Source: Novosphingobium sp. FKTRR1
Lineage (GTDB): Bacteria > Pseudomonadota > Alphaproteobacteria > Sphingomonadales > Sphingomonadaceae
Direction: 5' to 3'
DNA length: 63,213 nucleotides
Assembly: GCF_020404405.1 (NCBI RefSeq)
Contig: NZ_JAIZDA010000023.1
Coordinates: 1-63,213, forward strand
The notes under the pieces are model-generated. The model saw nothing but the letters and a program-made list of their open reading frames with translations. It did not search any database and was not told where the DNA came from. Within the stretch, counting starts at the first letter, position 1. Every line of letters starts with the position of its first letter. The translations under genes and the position numbers were made by a program. This document shows positions 53,053 through 62,949 of this stretch, one piece after another.

Positions 53053-54705
53053 ATGCCGTTCAAACCTGCGCCTCGCGCTGCCTTGCGTCTTTCAACCTGC
53101 CTGTTTGCCGCCATTCCCCTGCTTGCCGCTGCACCTGCGCTCGCCGCCCCGCCCGCAGCCACCGGCTCGACCGACGTCGCCATCGCCCGGATCATCGATG
53201 AAGGCATGAACCGCAGCGAGGCGATGACCACCGCCTCGGCGCTGATGGATCGCATCGGGCCGCGCCTCACCAATTCGGAAAACCACCGCAAGGCGGAAAG
53301 CTGGGCGATGGAGCAGTTGCGCAAGCAGGGCCTGGTCAACGTCCACGCCGAACCGTTCGATTTCGGGCTCGGCTGGAACCTCGATGGCTATGCGGTGACG
53401 ATGACCGCGCCGCGTCCGCTGGCGCTTACCGCGATCCCGGTCGCATGGTCGCCGCCGACCGCGAGCGAGTTGCGCGGGCAGGTGGTGATCGCACCGATGA
53501 GCCGCGAGGAACACTTCGCCGAATGGAAGGGCAAGCTGGCGGGCAAGATCGTGCTCGTCTCGCTCCCCGGCCAGACCAGCGAGAGCAAGGACGGCGTATT
53601 CGAACGCTATAGCGATGCCCAGATCGCCGAGCTCGACAGCTATACCAAACCCGCATTCGATCCCGAAGCGCCGGGTTTGATGGTGCGCAATCGCAGCTTC
53701 CAGCGCAAGCTGGCCGCCTTCCTCAAGGCCGAAGGCGCGCTGGCGCTGGTCAAGATCAGCTACCGCGACGGCAAGCTGATCCACGGCGAAGGCTATGATT
53801 TCCAACCGGGGCAGACGCTTGCGGTGCCCGCCGTCGAACTCGCGCAGGAAGATTACCGGCGGCTTGTCCGGCTGGCCAGGACGGGCGCTGCGCCCGAATT
53901 GGCGATCTCCATCGCCGCCCGGTTCGACAGCACCAACTTGCGCGCCGAAAACGTCATTGCCGAGATCCCCGGCAGCGATCCGGGCGCCGGCTACGTGATG
54001 GCCGGGGCGCACTTCGACAGCTGGATCGCGGGCGACGGTGCCAACGACAACGGCGCAGGCAGCGTCACCGTGATCGAGGCCGCGCGCCTGCTGGCAAAGC
54101 TGGGGATCAAGCCGAAGCGCACCATCCGTTTCGCGCTGTGGAGCGGCGAGGAACAGGGCCTGCTGGGTAGCCGCGCCTATATCGAACAACACCTTGCCAG
54201 CCGCCCGATCGACCCTGCGCTCAAGGGCATCGACGCGTATGCGGCATGGCGCAACGCCTTCCCGATCGCACCCAAGCCCGAATACAACCAGTTGAAGGCC
54301 TACTTCAACATGGACAACGGTTCGGGCCGGTTCCGCGGCATTTATACCGAAGGCAACCTTGGCGCGGGCAAGCTGCTGGGCGAATGGCTCGCGCCGTTTG
54401 CCATGCTGGGCGCCAACAAGCTGGTGGCCAGCAAGACCGGCGGCACCGACCACGTGTTCCTGCAAGCCATCGGCCTGCCCGGCTACCAGTTCATCCAGGA
54501 TCCGCTCGATTATGAGACGCGCGTCCACCACAGCAATCTCGACACTCTCGACCACATGCGCGCCGATGACATGCGTCAGGCGGCGGTGATCATGGCCGGG
54601 ATGCTGTGGCAGGCTGCCAACAGCGACAAGGAACTGCCGCGCGCCGTGCTGCCCACCCAGCCAACGCCGACCGACCCGTTCAAGGTCCGCGACCCGGCTC
54701 AATAA
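53053..54705 (+). CDS. Exported M28 family metallopeptidase
   Basis: 550 aa. Signal peptide (1-34). A protease-associated domain (about 130-260) is followed by the M28 zinc site: AGAHFDSW (His about 320), GANDNGAGS Asp, WSGEEQGLLGS Glu pair and RVHHSNLDT His. Aminopeptidase or carboxypeptidase acting outside the cytoplasm. A G/C-rich hairpin follows at once. Confidence 0.88.
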   Translation: MPFKPAPRAALRLSTCLFAAIPLLAAAPALAAPPAATGSTDVAIARIIDEGMNRSEAMTTASALMDRIGPRLTNSENHRKAESWAMEQLRKQGLVNVHAEPFDFGLGWNLDGYAVTMTAPRPLALTAIPVAWSPPTASELRGQVVIAPMSREEHFAEWKGKLAGKIVLVSLPGQTSESKDGVFERYSDAQIAELDSYTKPAFDPEAPGLMVRNRSFQRKLAAFLKAEGALALVKISYRDGKLIHGEGYDFQPGQTLAVPAVELAQEDYRRLVRLARTGAAPELAISIAARFDSTNLRAENVIAEIPGSDPGAGYVMAGAHFDSWIAGDGANDNGAGSVTVIEAARLLAKLGIKPKRTIRFALWSGEEQGLLGSRAYIEQHLASRPIDPALKGIDAYAAWRNAFPIAPKPEYNQLKAYFNMDNGSGRFRGIYTEGNLGAGKLLGEWLAPFAMLGANKLVASKTGGTDHVFLQAIGLPGYQFIQDPLDYETRVHHSNLDTLDHMRADDMRQAAVIMAGMLWQAANSDKELPRAVLPTQPTPTDPFKVRDPAQ

Positions 54706-54715
54706 GCAGTGTCGT

Positions 54716-54783
54716 GGGGGGGGGGGCCGGGGGGCGGGGGACAGAGGCCGGCCCGCCCACCACACCCCCCACCCCCCCCCCCC
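54716..54783. repeat. G-run/C-run hairpin with G-quadruplex potential
   Basis: Eleven G (54716-54726), CC, six G, C, five G, then a central GGCCGGCC, then C-runs ending in twelve C (54772-54783). The arms pair across the palindrome. It lies 10 bp after the M28 stop and could act as a terminator; the G tracts fit a quadruplex. Homopolymer lengths may contain sequencing error. Confidence 0.8.
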
Positions 54784-54890
54784 GCAACCGAGATGTGGAG
54801 CCGAAGCCCGTAAACTTGGATCGAACCCGGCAATATGGGATTGCCAACCCCCCGCCCCGCCGCTAGAGGCCACCCCTGCCTCGGCAACAC

Positions 54891-54966
54891 GCCGCTTTAG
54901 CTCAGTCGGTAGAGCACATCATTCGTAATGATGGGGTCAGGTGTTCGAATCACCTAAGCGGCACCA
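54891..54966 (+). tRNA. tRNA-Thr (anticodon CGT)
   Basis: 76 nt with encoded CCA. Acceptor arms GCCGCTT / AAGCGGC, D-arm with GCTCAGTCGGTAGAGC, anticodon stem CATCA/TGATG around loop TTCGTAA (anticodon CGT, reads ACG), T-arm GGTGTTCGAATCACC. Followed by an integrase gene, so its 3' end is the likely island insertion point. Confidence 0.97.
54941..54966. other. Candidate attL at tRNA-Thr 3' end
   Basis: The T-arm and acceptor 3' half of tRNA-Thr, directly upstream of a tyrosine integrase, is the usual insertion site for such elements. The matching attR copy was not found in the window and probably lies beyond the right IS. Confidence 0.45.
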
Positions 54967-55148
54967 TTTCCTTGTATCAGGAAATTCCCACACATTCCAA
55001 AAAGCCTAGGATTTGCTAGGGCTTGCTATGTCCACATGGCGCTCGATGTCTCAGATCGTGTCCCCACAATCCGTATGATTTGGGGGCACTGATGGGGGCA
55101 CTGGTCGCCCAGCGATCAGCAAGGTGCCCCCAAATTCCCCTCAAGGCC

Positions 55149-56387
55149 ATGGAAGTTAAGGCTTTTCCTCTCCTCAAAAAGACCTACCGCAAAACCGATG
55201 AAAAGGGCCTCTATCTTGAGGTCCGCCCAAACGGGTCCAAGCTGTGGTTTTTCAAATACCGCCATCAGGGCGCCGAGAAGCGAATCGGACTTGGCGCATG
55301 GCCCGATGTGTCGCTCGCCGAGGCACGCGAACGCCGCGACGCGGCCCGCAAAACGGCCCAAGACGGCAGCGATCCTCTACATCTGCGCAAGATGGACAAG
55401 ATCGCTGCGAAGGTCAGCGGGGGCAACACCTTCCAGAGCGTGGGCGAGGACTTCATCAAGGTGCGGATGGAAGGTACCAAGAAGGCCGCGCCGACAATCA
55501 AAAAGGCCCGTTGGTACCTTGCGCAGTTCAAACCGGCATTGGGCAACAGGCCGATCGCTGACATCGAACCGGGCGAACTGCTGCTGGTGCTCAAGCAGAT
55601 CGAGGCACGCGGCACCCATTATTCGGCACGCCGCGCCCGCGCCTTTGCCAGCCGGGTGTTCCGTCACGGCGTGGCGACCACACTGTGCAAGAACGACCCC
55701 GCCGCCTTGCTGAGCGACGCCTTGACCGTACCGGCGGTAAAGCACCACGCCGCCATTACCGACCCCGGCCTGCTGGGGGCGTTCCTGCGTGCGGTTGAAA
55801 GCTACACCGGCGGCCCGATCGTGCAGATCGCCATGCGACTGCTGCCTCACATCTTCCTGCGCCCCGGCGAAATGCGGCACGGCAAATGGGAGGAGGTCGA
55901 CTGGGACATGGCAACCTGGACCATTCCCGCCGAACGGACCAAGCTGCGCCGCCCGCACACCGTGCCGCTGTCGCGACAGGTCATTGCCTTGTTGCGCGAA
56001 CTGGAACGGCACACCGGGTCTGATGGCCACATGTTCCCCGGCCAGCGCACCCATTTGCGTCCCATGTCAGAGAACGCACTCAACCCAGCGTTCCGCCGCA
56101 TGGGGTTCGGCGCTGACGAGATCACCTCGCACGGATTGCGCGCCACGGCTTCCACCCTGCTCAATGAAAGCGGCTTGTGGCAAATTGATGCGATCGAGCG
56201 CGCCCTAGCGCATGGCCACAGCAACGCGGTGCGCGGCACCTATGCCCGTGGCCAGCACTGGGAAGAGCGTGTCCAGATGGCGCAATGGTGGAGCGACTAC
56301 CTCGACAAGTTGAAGGCAGGTGCGGTCATCCTGCCTTTCCACAAGGCCACGTCTGAGGTTAGCGCCGATACGAAGCTGGCCGGTTAA
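55149..56387 (+). CDS. Tyrosine site-specific integrase (P4-like)
   Basis: 412 aa. An N-terminal DUF4102-type arm-binding domain (about 15-75: LYLEVRPNGSKLWFFKYR) and a catalytic domain with the first Arg in FLRPGEM, Lys in RTKLRRPH, HGLRA (HxxR), the second His in HGHSNA and Tyr in GTYARG. It integrates the island at tRNA-Thr. The start at 55149 is preferred on homology; an upstream in-frame ATG at 55092 is possible. Confidence 0.92.
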   Translation: MEVKAFPLLKKTYRKTDEKGLYLEVRPNGSKLWFFKYRHQGAEKRIGLGAWPDVSLAEARERRDAARKTAQDGSDPLHLRKMDKIAAKVSGGNTFQSVGEDFIKVRMEGTKKAAPTIKKARWYLAQFKPALGNRPIADIEPGELLLVLKQIEARGTHYSARRARAFASRVFRHGVATTLCKNDPAALLSDALTVPAVKHHAAITDPGLLGAFLRAVESYTGGPIVQIAMRLLPHIFLRPGEMRHGKWEEVDWDMATWTIPAERTKLRRPHTVPLSRQVIALLRELERHTGSDGHMFPGQRTHLRPMSENALNPAFRRMGFGADEITSHGLRATASTLLNESGLWQIDAIERALAHGHSNAVRGTYARGQHWEERVQMAQWWSDYLDKLKAGAVILPFHKATSEVSADTKLAG

Positions 56388-56393
56388 CCCACC

Positions 56394-57017
56394 ATGGCAA
56401 TGCAGCCCAAACACCCACCGAAACTGGTCAAGGCCATCAAAGCGTTGGCCAAGACCTTCGGCGCCAACGTAGTAAGAGACGCGGTAGCTAGTAGCTTGCC
56501 CGCCAAGACCGGTCGCCCCGAAATCGACGACCTGACACTGGCCCGCCCGCTTCTCGAAGCAGAAGCCGAGGAATGGCGCAATGATGCCGACCTCAAATCC
56601 CACGGTCGTCAGCAACGGATGGCGAATGCCGCAGGCGCGACGCGTCCTGGCCATAGTCGAGAGTCCACAATCAAGCGGGTTCGCGACAAATTGGCAAAGA
56701 AGCGCATACCGGCAGTGGTCATGCTGGCCCTGCCCGAGAGCATCGACACCGCCCCGATCGACGTACTGCTACGCAAGGTAGAGGAAGCCTACCACCTCGC
56801 CCCAACCCTCACCCCTCTGCTGGACGTCCTCATCTCTCAGGTAGAGGACGCCCTACTCCACCACCGCGCCCTCATCGGCGAACCCACCCCCGACCTGTCC
56901 CTGAAAGCTATGCTGACCGAGGTTGGCCAGGTGATGGGTAGCGGGATAGGCGCAGGTGTCGCGGCTCGCAAGAAGGTGGAGGCCTATCAGCGGGAAACGG
57001 CGAACGAGCCGAAGTAA
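56394..57017 (+). CDS. Hypothetical island protein
   Basis: 207 aa, 6 bp after the integrase stop, so probably co-transcribed. Helical, basic near residues 75-105, no recognised domain. A Lys/Arg-rich stretch (RESTIKRVRDKLAKKR) may contact DNA. Function unknown. Confidence 0.6.
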   Translation: MAMQPKHPPKLVKAIKALAKTFGANVVRDAVASSLPAKTGRPEIDDLTLARPLLEAEAEEWRNDADLKSHGRQQRMANAAGATRPGHSRESTIKRVRDKLAKKRIPAVVMLALPESIDTAPIDVLLRKVEEAYHLAPTLTPLLDVLISQVEDALLHHRALIGEPTPDLSLKAMLTEVGQVMGSGIGAGVAARKKVEAYQRETANEPK

Positions 57018-57130
57018 AGCGGGGCACAGCTTTGTGTGCAGCCGTCTCAGCCAATGCCAGGTTTGCGTTCCGGTCGCGAGAGGGTACGCTCGGATATATA
57101 CAACGTCAGTACCTGTTGGAGAGCTTTGCT

Positions 57131-57406
57131 TTGAAAGCTGCCGTGTTCACTATGAAGCTTGAACCCGATCTGCGGGCAGAATTCATGGCCGAGGCCAAGG
57201 CTAGCCATCGCCCTGCCAGCCAGATAGTGCGCACATTCATGCGCGAATTCGTCCGTCAACAGCGCGAACAGCGCGGGCATGACGCCTTTGTGCAGGGCAA
57301 AGTCGAGGCCGCCCGCGCCTCTGTGTCCGATGGACTTGGCATGTCGAACGAGGATGTTGAAGCCGACATTGCCGCGCGCCGTGCAGGGGTTAGTCCGCTA
57401 TCGTGA
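57131..57406 (+). CDS. Ribbon-helix-helix antitoxin (ParD/RelB-like)
   Basis: 91 aa from a TTG start with GGAG upstream, which begins the family pattern (LKAAVFTMKLEPDLRAEFMAEAKASHRPASQIVRTFMREFV). An N-terminal β-strand and two helices bind DNA; the C-terminal part would bind a toxin. Its stop overlaps a toxin-like start (GTGA). Confidence 0.7.
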   Translation: MKAAVFTMKLEPDLRAEFMAEAKASHRPASQIVRTFMREFVRQQREQRGHDAFVQGKVEAARASVSDGLGMSNEDVEADIAARRAGVSPLS

Positions 57407-57602
57407 AAATCGCGTGGACGCCGGGAGCGCAGCAGGATCCGCCGCGATCTGGGATTATGAGCGCGACGTTGATTTGTTGGGAGGCCAGACGCGGACGGAG
57501 TTCGAAGCCTATTCCAGGCAGCGCGTCAAACCGCTCGTGGACAATTCGCGGGACAGCCATCTGAATGACGAGGTTTGGGGCGAACCCGCCATTCGCGTGT
57601 GA
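57403..57602 (+). pseudogene. Decayed ParE/RelE-type toxin gene
   Basis: A GTG inside the antitoxin stop opens KIAWTPGAQQD, like ParE starts (xxWTPxAxxD). The expected RRDIWDY continues only in another phase: IWDYERDVDLL is read in the frame ending at 57602. At least two frame changes and a short, altered C-terminus suggest an inactive toxin. Confidence 0.5.
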
Positions 57603-57668
57603 CGAGGTTAGCGGCAGGTTCATCCCCAAAAGCGCACCAGTTTTTTCAATAACTTAGCAGATCGATCA

Positions 57669-57691
57669 GGCCTCCTTTGGGAGGCCGTTTT
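57669..57691 (+). terminator. Rho-independent terminator
   Basis: GGCCTCC - TTTG - GGAGGCC followed by GTTTT: 7-bp stem and short T-run, downstream of the toxin remnant on the plus strand and before the convergent hsdR. Confidence 0.85.
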
Positions 57692-57828
57692 CGTCTCAGG
57701 CATCAGATAGGCATCAGATGGAAAAAAATCGCTCGGCTTTTCGGGTGCTTTGTCATCAGCCATCATCAACCTTGCGCGCGAATCATCGCAGGCACTGAGA
57801 ACCGAAACGCCCGGATTGCTCGTATGGT

Positions 57829-60800
57829 TCAGGACGGATTTTTATCCCTAAGCGCTTCATAGAGCTGTCCCGGGCCCAGAAGGATGTCCTTCAAGCCCTG
57901 ACGGACCTTGGCACTGTTGAGGGCCTGACTGCTCATCTTCTCATGCGCGACGAGCGCATCCATGATCGCATTGACCAGTTCGTTGTCGAGGTTCGGTGAG
58001 GTGCCGAATTGCGCCTTGGAATTGTTGCGCGCCTGCACGCGCAGCGTCTCGGACTCGAGCAGCTTCCCCTTGAGGACGTTGTTTACGTAGATCAGCTGGT
58101 CGTCGTCGGTCAGCTCGCCCTCGAAAAGGTCGTTCACCTTGGCAATGATCTCGGCCAGCAAAGCCTTTTGCTTGTCCTGCACGCTGCCGGTGCCCACGCC
58201 GCCGATCGGCGGCAGTGCCGGTCGATCACCCCCCACATCGAGCGTGCGCTTGCCCTCGTCCTTGAGCGTGTGGTGAGTCAGGCGCACACCCGACAGGTCC
58301 ACCCCGTCGCGCTCGCGGCCGAACTCCAGCAACGGGATCAGGCGCTTGTAGAACAGGAAGCGCTTCTCGATATCGGTGCTGCCATAGTCGAAGATTTGCG
58401 ACAGGAACGTGTACATGCGCACGAAAGCCTGCATGTCGCCCTTGAACAGCAGCAGCGCGTTGACCTCGTCGCGCGCATCGTCGGTGGCGGTCTTGTCGTT
58501 GCGCGCCTGCGCTTCGAGCATCCGGGCATAGGCCTGTTTGTAGAGCACCAGCAACCGCTGGGCGACTGGCTCCAGCGCGCTGATCAGTTGGCCTTGCGTG
58601 GCGTGGGGATCAAGCTCCACCTTCACCAGCCGTTCCACCTCGAACGTGTCGTAGTGGCCGGATGCGTCCAGCTTGGCACGCAAGTCAAAGATCAGGTCGG
58701 GGTTGGTCTCAGCGCTGATTTTGGCGGTCTCATAATAGGTGCGGAAGGCTTGGAGCACCTCTTCCGAGCTGTTTACGAAGTCGAGGACATACGTCGTGTC
58801 CTTGCCCGGATGCGCACGGTTCAGGCGCGAAAGCGTCTGCACCGCCTGAATGCCCGCCAGCCGCCGATCGACATACATGCCGCAGAGCAACGGCTGATCG
58901 AACCCTGTCTGGAACTTGTTGGCCACCAGCAGGATCTTGGCATCGTCGTCGGTGAAAGCCTCGCGGATATCGCGACCTTTGAGCGTTGGATTAAGCCGGG
59001 CGCTGGTTTCCGTCAGCGGCTCCCCTTCCCCCTCGGGGTCGGCGATGTCGCCCGAGAACGCCACCAGCGTGCACATGCGATAGCCTTGCGACTTGATGTA
59101 GCGGTCGATCGCCAGTTGCCAGCGCACCGCCTCCAGTCGGCTGGCCAGCACGACCATCGCCTTGGCCTTGCCCTCCAGTAACGGCGCAACGTTCTCGCGG
59201 AAGTGCTCGACCACGATCTGCACCTTTTGCGCAATGTTGTAGGGATGCAGGCGCACCCAGCGCATGATGCCCTTCATCGCCGCGCTTTTCTCGACCTCGC
59301 GCTCGTCGAACTCTTCGCCGCCATTGGCCAACCTGAATGCCAGCTTGTAGGGGGTGTAGTTCCTCAGCACGTCGAGGATGAAGCCCTCCTCGATCGCCTG
59401 CCGCATCGAATAGACGTGGAAGGGCGCGGGTTTGTTGGTCTCGCCCGCCGGTTCATCAGGACGAGGACGGCGGCCGAACAGTTCGACCGTCTTGGTCTTG
59501 GGCGTGGCAGTGAAGGCCACGTAGGTGACCCCGTCCTTGGCCGCGCGCGCGGTCATCGTCGCGGCAAGCTGGTCCTCGATGCCATATTCGCCGCCGTCGC
59601 CAAGTTCAGCGAGTTCTTCCGGGCTGAGCACCGCCTTCAGCTTGGCTGCGGTTTCGCCGGCCTGGCTGCTGTGCGCCTCGTCTGCGATCACGGCAAAGCG
59701 CTTGCCCTGCGTGGCGGCGCGTTCGCGCACGGCCTCCAGCGCAAAGGGAAAGGTCTGCATGGTGCAGACGATCACCTTCTTGCCCGCATCCAGCGCATCG
59801 GCCAGCGCGGTGCTTTTGCTGCCGCTATCGGTGGTGATGGTCGCGACCACGCCCTTGGTGCGTTCGAAGGCGAACAGGGCGTCCTGCAACTGCGCGTCGA
59901 TGACGTTGCGGTCAGACACCACGATCACGCTGGAAAAGATCTTGGCGTCGGCATCGTCGTGCAGATCGGCCAGAAAGTGCGCGGTCTAGGCGATGGAGTT
60001 GGTCTTGCCCGATCCGGCGCTGTGCTGGATCAGAAAGCGCCCGCCAGCCCCTTCGGCGCGCACAGCCGCACGCAGGCGGCGCGTGGCATCAAGCTGGTGA
60101 TAGCGGGGGAAGATCAGCGCGCTGACCTGCTTCTTCTTGTCCCGCTGGCCGATCATGTAGCGGCCCAGAATTTCCAGCCAGCTGTCGCGCTGCCACACTT
60201 CGCGCCACAGATAGGCGGTGGGATGCCCTGCCCCATCGGCCGGATTGCCCGCCCCGCCGTTGTTGCCCCGGTTGAATGGCAAAAAGCGGGTGGCACCGCC
60301 CGCCAGTCGCGTGGTCATCATCACATCGTGGTTGCTGACGGCAAAGTGCACCAGCGCGCCGGTGTGGAACGTGAGCAGCGGTTCGCCCTTGGGATTGCGG
60401 TCCAGCTTGTACTGGTCAATGGCATCGGCGATCGACTGGGTGAAGTCGGTCTTCAGTTCCACCGTCGCCACTGGCAGTCCGTTGAGGAACAGCACCAGAT
60501 CGATGCAGTTCTCGTTCGCCTTCGAATAGCGGACCTGACGGACTACGCGCAGCCGGTTGGCCTGATAGCGCGCCACGATATCGGGGTTCAGGCCCGATGC
60601 CGGGGCGAACTGGGCCAGACTGACCAGCCCGCGCACCCCGATCAGCTCCACGCCATAGCGCAGCACATCCAGCGTGCCGCGATCGTTCAGCGATTTGCGG
60701 ATGCGGTCGGCTAGCACTTCGATGGCGGCCGGGCCATGCGCCTTGGTCAGCGCCTGCCACACCGCAGGCTGGCTGGCTTCCAGCCACAGTTGCAAGTCTT

Positions 60801-60921
60801 CAGGGTAAAGCGCCCGCCCCCGGTCATAGCATGCTGCCGACCCGGCCTCATAAAGCCAGCCAGCTGCCTCAAGATCATCGCAGATCTCGTCCTCGAAGCT
60901 GATTTCCTTGTGCAGGCTCAT
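57829..60921 (-). pseudogene. hsdR: Type I restriction enzyme R subunit, interrupted by amber codon
   Basis: Full frame would encode 1030 aa. Endonuclease site D141...E155-L-K157; Walker A GSGKT with K306; then codon 312 is TAG (59986-59988) in place of the expected Trp in SIAW. Reading continues in the same frame with TAHFLADLHD, DEAH, TATP and the rest of the translocase. One G-to-A change (TGG to TAG) explains it. Without suppression, only a 311-aa nuclease fragment is made; an internal ATG at 59928 could allow a separate translocase fragment, which would lack Walker A. Confidence 0.9.
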
Positions 60922-60934
60922 GGCCGATTACCGT

Positions 60935-62029
60935 TCAACTCTGGGCTTCGAGGAAAGGGATGACTGCGTCGTGCAGGCGCTGTGCGGTCGCCAAAAGGGT
61001 TTGTTGCATTGCAGGCCATTGGCTTTCGGGTGCCAACCAACCACCCTCACACGGCGCCGCAATCCGACAGGCGCGGGCATCGTTAAGCCGCTGCCACAAC
61101 AGCGATGCACCGAACCGTGCCTCAATTTCGTTCCGATGGCCAAATAGCCGATCAAAGATGGCATTGTTTTCTGCCTCGGCATCCCGACCCTTGTCGATGT
61201 AGACCTCTGCCTGGCAATCAGCCTTGCGGATCGCCAGATTGACACTGATGCCGCGATACGCGGTTTTGCCTGCAATCCAGCCGCCGACAGGAGCAGACTT
61301 GCCCTTGTATCTGCCGGCATCGGGATGCGCGATCAATCCAACCCAGAAAGCTTGCCGACGCTCATGGCGCTCGCTCAGATCCTTGCGCTCGGCCTGCCGC
61401 TTCAGCCCGATCTGTGTCTGGAATGTTGACGCCTCAGGCAGTGGGATGATTTGTTGCACATCAAGCAGCAATCGCCCATCCGACAGTTTGCAAGGGCTGA
61501 GACGGATGCAGGTGATGTCGATCCCCTGATCACGCAGCCACAAGACGGCGGTGGTCAATTCCTTGCCGAAATCGGCGGAGGCCAGCGCGATCCGCACTGA
61601 TTGGGCGAAGCCTTCCTCTGTCGCCTCATCCCATCGCAGGAAAGCGAGGATGGCCGCCTCGGCGCCTTCTGCGTCCAGACCATTGCGGCGGCGGAACTCG
61701 GCATGGGCGTCGATAGCCTCGGCAAAGGTCATGCGCGCCACCATCGCGGCATAGCGCAAGGCCTGCAGTTCCATATGGCCTGCATCGTCGCGCTTCAATT
61801 CCACCACCACCAGATTGGCGTCGCTGTCGAGACACAAGAGGTCAATGCGGCGATTGCTGTCCACCCAGCCGCCATATTCCTCAGCGAGCACGAACAAGTC
61901 ATCACCCAACACTGCGATCTGCTCGCGCAGCATGCGCTGGATGTCCTGCCGTTCCTTGAGCCCTTCAACCTGAAACAAGGTTTGGTTGGCGGCAGCCAGC
62001 CGCCCATCGACGAGTTCATAGACCGGCAT
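60935..62029 (-). CDS. DUF4268-containing nuclease-fold protein
   Basis: 364 aa. N-terminal PD-(D/E)xK-type site RIDLLCLD...VVVELK with D63, E77 and K79, as in NucS/DUF91-like nucleases. C-terminal DUF4268-like region (about 220-360) containing RQAFWVGLI and NAIFDRLFGHRNEIEARFG. It lies 13 bp upstream of hsdR in the operon and is coupled by TGATG to the GIY-YIG gene. Probably a DNA-acting partner in the restriction locus. Confidence 0.75.
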   Translation of the reverse strand: MPVYELVDGRLAAANQTLFQVEGLKERQDIQRMLREQIAVLGDDLFVLAEEYGGWVDSNRRIDLLCLDSDANLVVVELKRDDAGHMELQALRYAAMVARMTFAEAIDAHAEFRRRNGLDAEGAEAAILAFLRWDEATEEGFAQSVRIALASADFGKELTTAVLWLRDQGIDITCIRLSPCKLSDGRLLLDVQQIIPLPEASTFQTQIGLKRQAERKDLSERHERRQAFWVGLIAHPDAGRYKGKSAPVGGWIAGKTAYRGISVNLAIRKADCQAEVYIDKGRDAEAENNAIFDRLFGHRNEIEARFGASLLWQRLNDARACRIAAPCEGGWLAPESQWPAMQQTLLATAQRLHDAVIPFLEAQS

Positions 62030-62949
62030 CAGGCAGGCTCCATGACCTGCGCCGCTTCGATGCGGTTGGCCTCCCAATCGCGATAAGTCACACCGCTGGC
62101 CTCATGCTTCCATTCGGTGGTGCCATTGGCCTGCCGCCCCAAGATGACCGCTGCGGCTGCGCTCGGGCTTTGAAAGGCATAACTCTGGGCGAAGATGCAA
62201 CGCCCATCTGCTTCCTCTATCACCCCGCCTCGTTTCAACTCAGCGTGCAACTGGGCATAGCCGGTAACCCACGCGCCTTCCCAATTCAGGCGGGCCATCG
62301 ATCCCTTTTCGACAATGAATTCCCCCCCTTGCAACGTGGCATGGGCTACCAATCCTGCCCGCTTCGCCTCAAGCACAAACCGAACCTCAGACTCTGCTGC
62401 AGGCATCACGGGCGCCGCCACGGCTGGTTTGGGCGCAGATCGCGCCCGCTGGATGAACATGTCCACCCGCACGGCTGGCAGGACCACCAGCAGGTTTTCG
62501 AGGAAAGCCTCCATCTTGCCCTGATCGGCTTCGCTCAGGCCCGGCAGGCTGGGGGCCACGCCGTTTTCCAGCGGCATGCGGCCGATGCTTTTGGCCTCGG
62601 CGATCAGGCGCGCTTCCAGATAGCGCACATGGGCCTTGTTCAGCTTGTTGGCCGCTGCCGTGATCAGGATGGCGCTGTTCCACCAGTCCTTCTTCACATC
62701 GTGGCTGCGGATGCGGGCAGAGATGTCCTCGCCCTCGCCGATATAGGCCAGCGGTCCATCGTCATTTTCGCCCAACAAGAGGTAGATGCCGGCATAGCTT
62801 GCCTCTGGCCGGGCCAGCGCGGTGGCAATCTGGGTGCGTGGGGTCATCAGCACGTGCCCCGTCCAGTTGAACATCTCGGCCGTCAGCATCCCGTCGGGGC
62901 GACCGTCGATGTAATAGAGTTCGAGGCTGCGGCCGGTGGCGCGGGTCAT
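62029..62949 (-). CDS. GIY-YIG nuclease-like protein with DUF4357 domain
   Basis: 306 aa. GIY-YIG core: G54-I55-Y56, A68-Y69-I70-G71-E72, Arg79, His83 and the Glu in RYLEARL. A C-terminal DUF4357-like domain (about 225-300) contains SAAAAVILGRQANGTTEW. DUF4357 and GIY-YIG fusions are known near restriction-modification genes. Its start overlaps the stop of the truncated gene upstream (ATGA). Confidence 0.8.
   Translation of the reverse strand: MTRATGRSLELYYIDGRPDGMLTAEMFNWTGHVLMTPRTQIATALARPEASYAGIYLLLGENDDGPLAYIGEGEDISARIRSHDVKKDWWNSAILITAAANKLNKAHVRYLEARLIAEAKSIGRMPLENGVAPSLPGLSEADQGKMEAFLENLLVVLPAVRVDMFIQRARSAPKPAVAAPVMPAAESEVRFVLEAKRAGLVAHATLQGGEFIVEKGSMARLNWEGAWVTGYAQLHAELKRGGVIEEADGRCIFAQSYAFQSPSAAAAVILGRQANGTTEWKHEASGVTYRDWEANRIEAAQVMEPA

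Noticed and set aside
57390..57629. Minus-strand 79-codon gene over the toxin remnant
   Set aside because: It has no recognised motif and overlaps the better-supported antitoxin-toxin arrangement on the plus strand.
59986..59988. Recoding of TAG in hsdR as a sense codon
   Set aside because: No sign of pyrrolysine or selenocysteine machinery, and the expected residue is Trp (TGG), one base away; a nonsense mutation is simpler.
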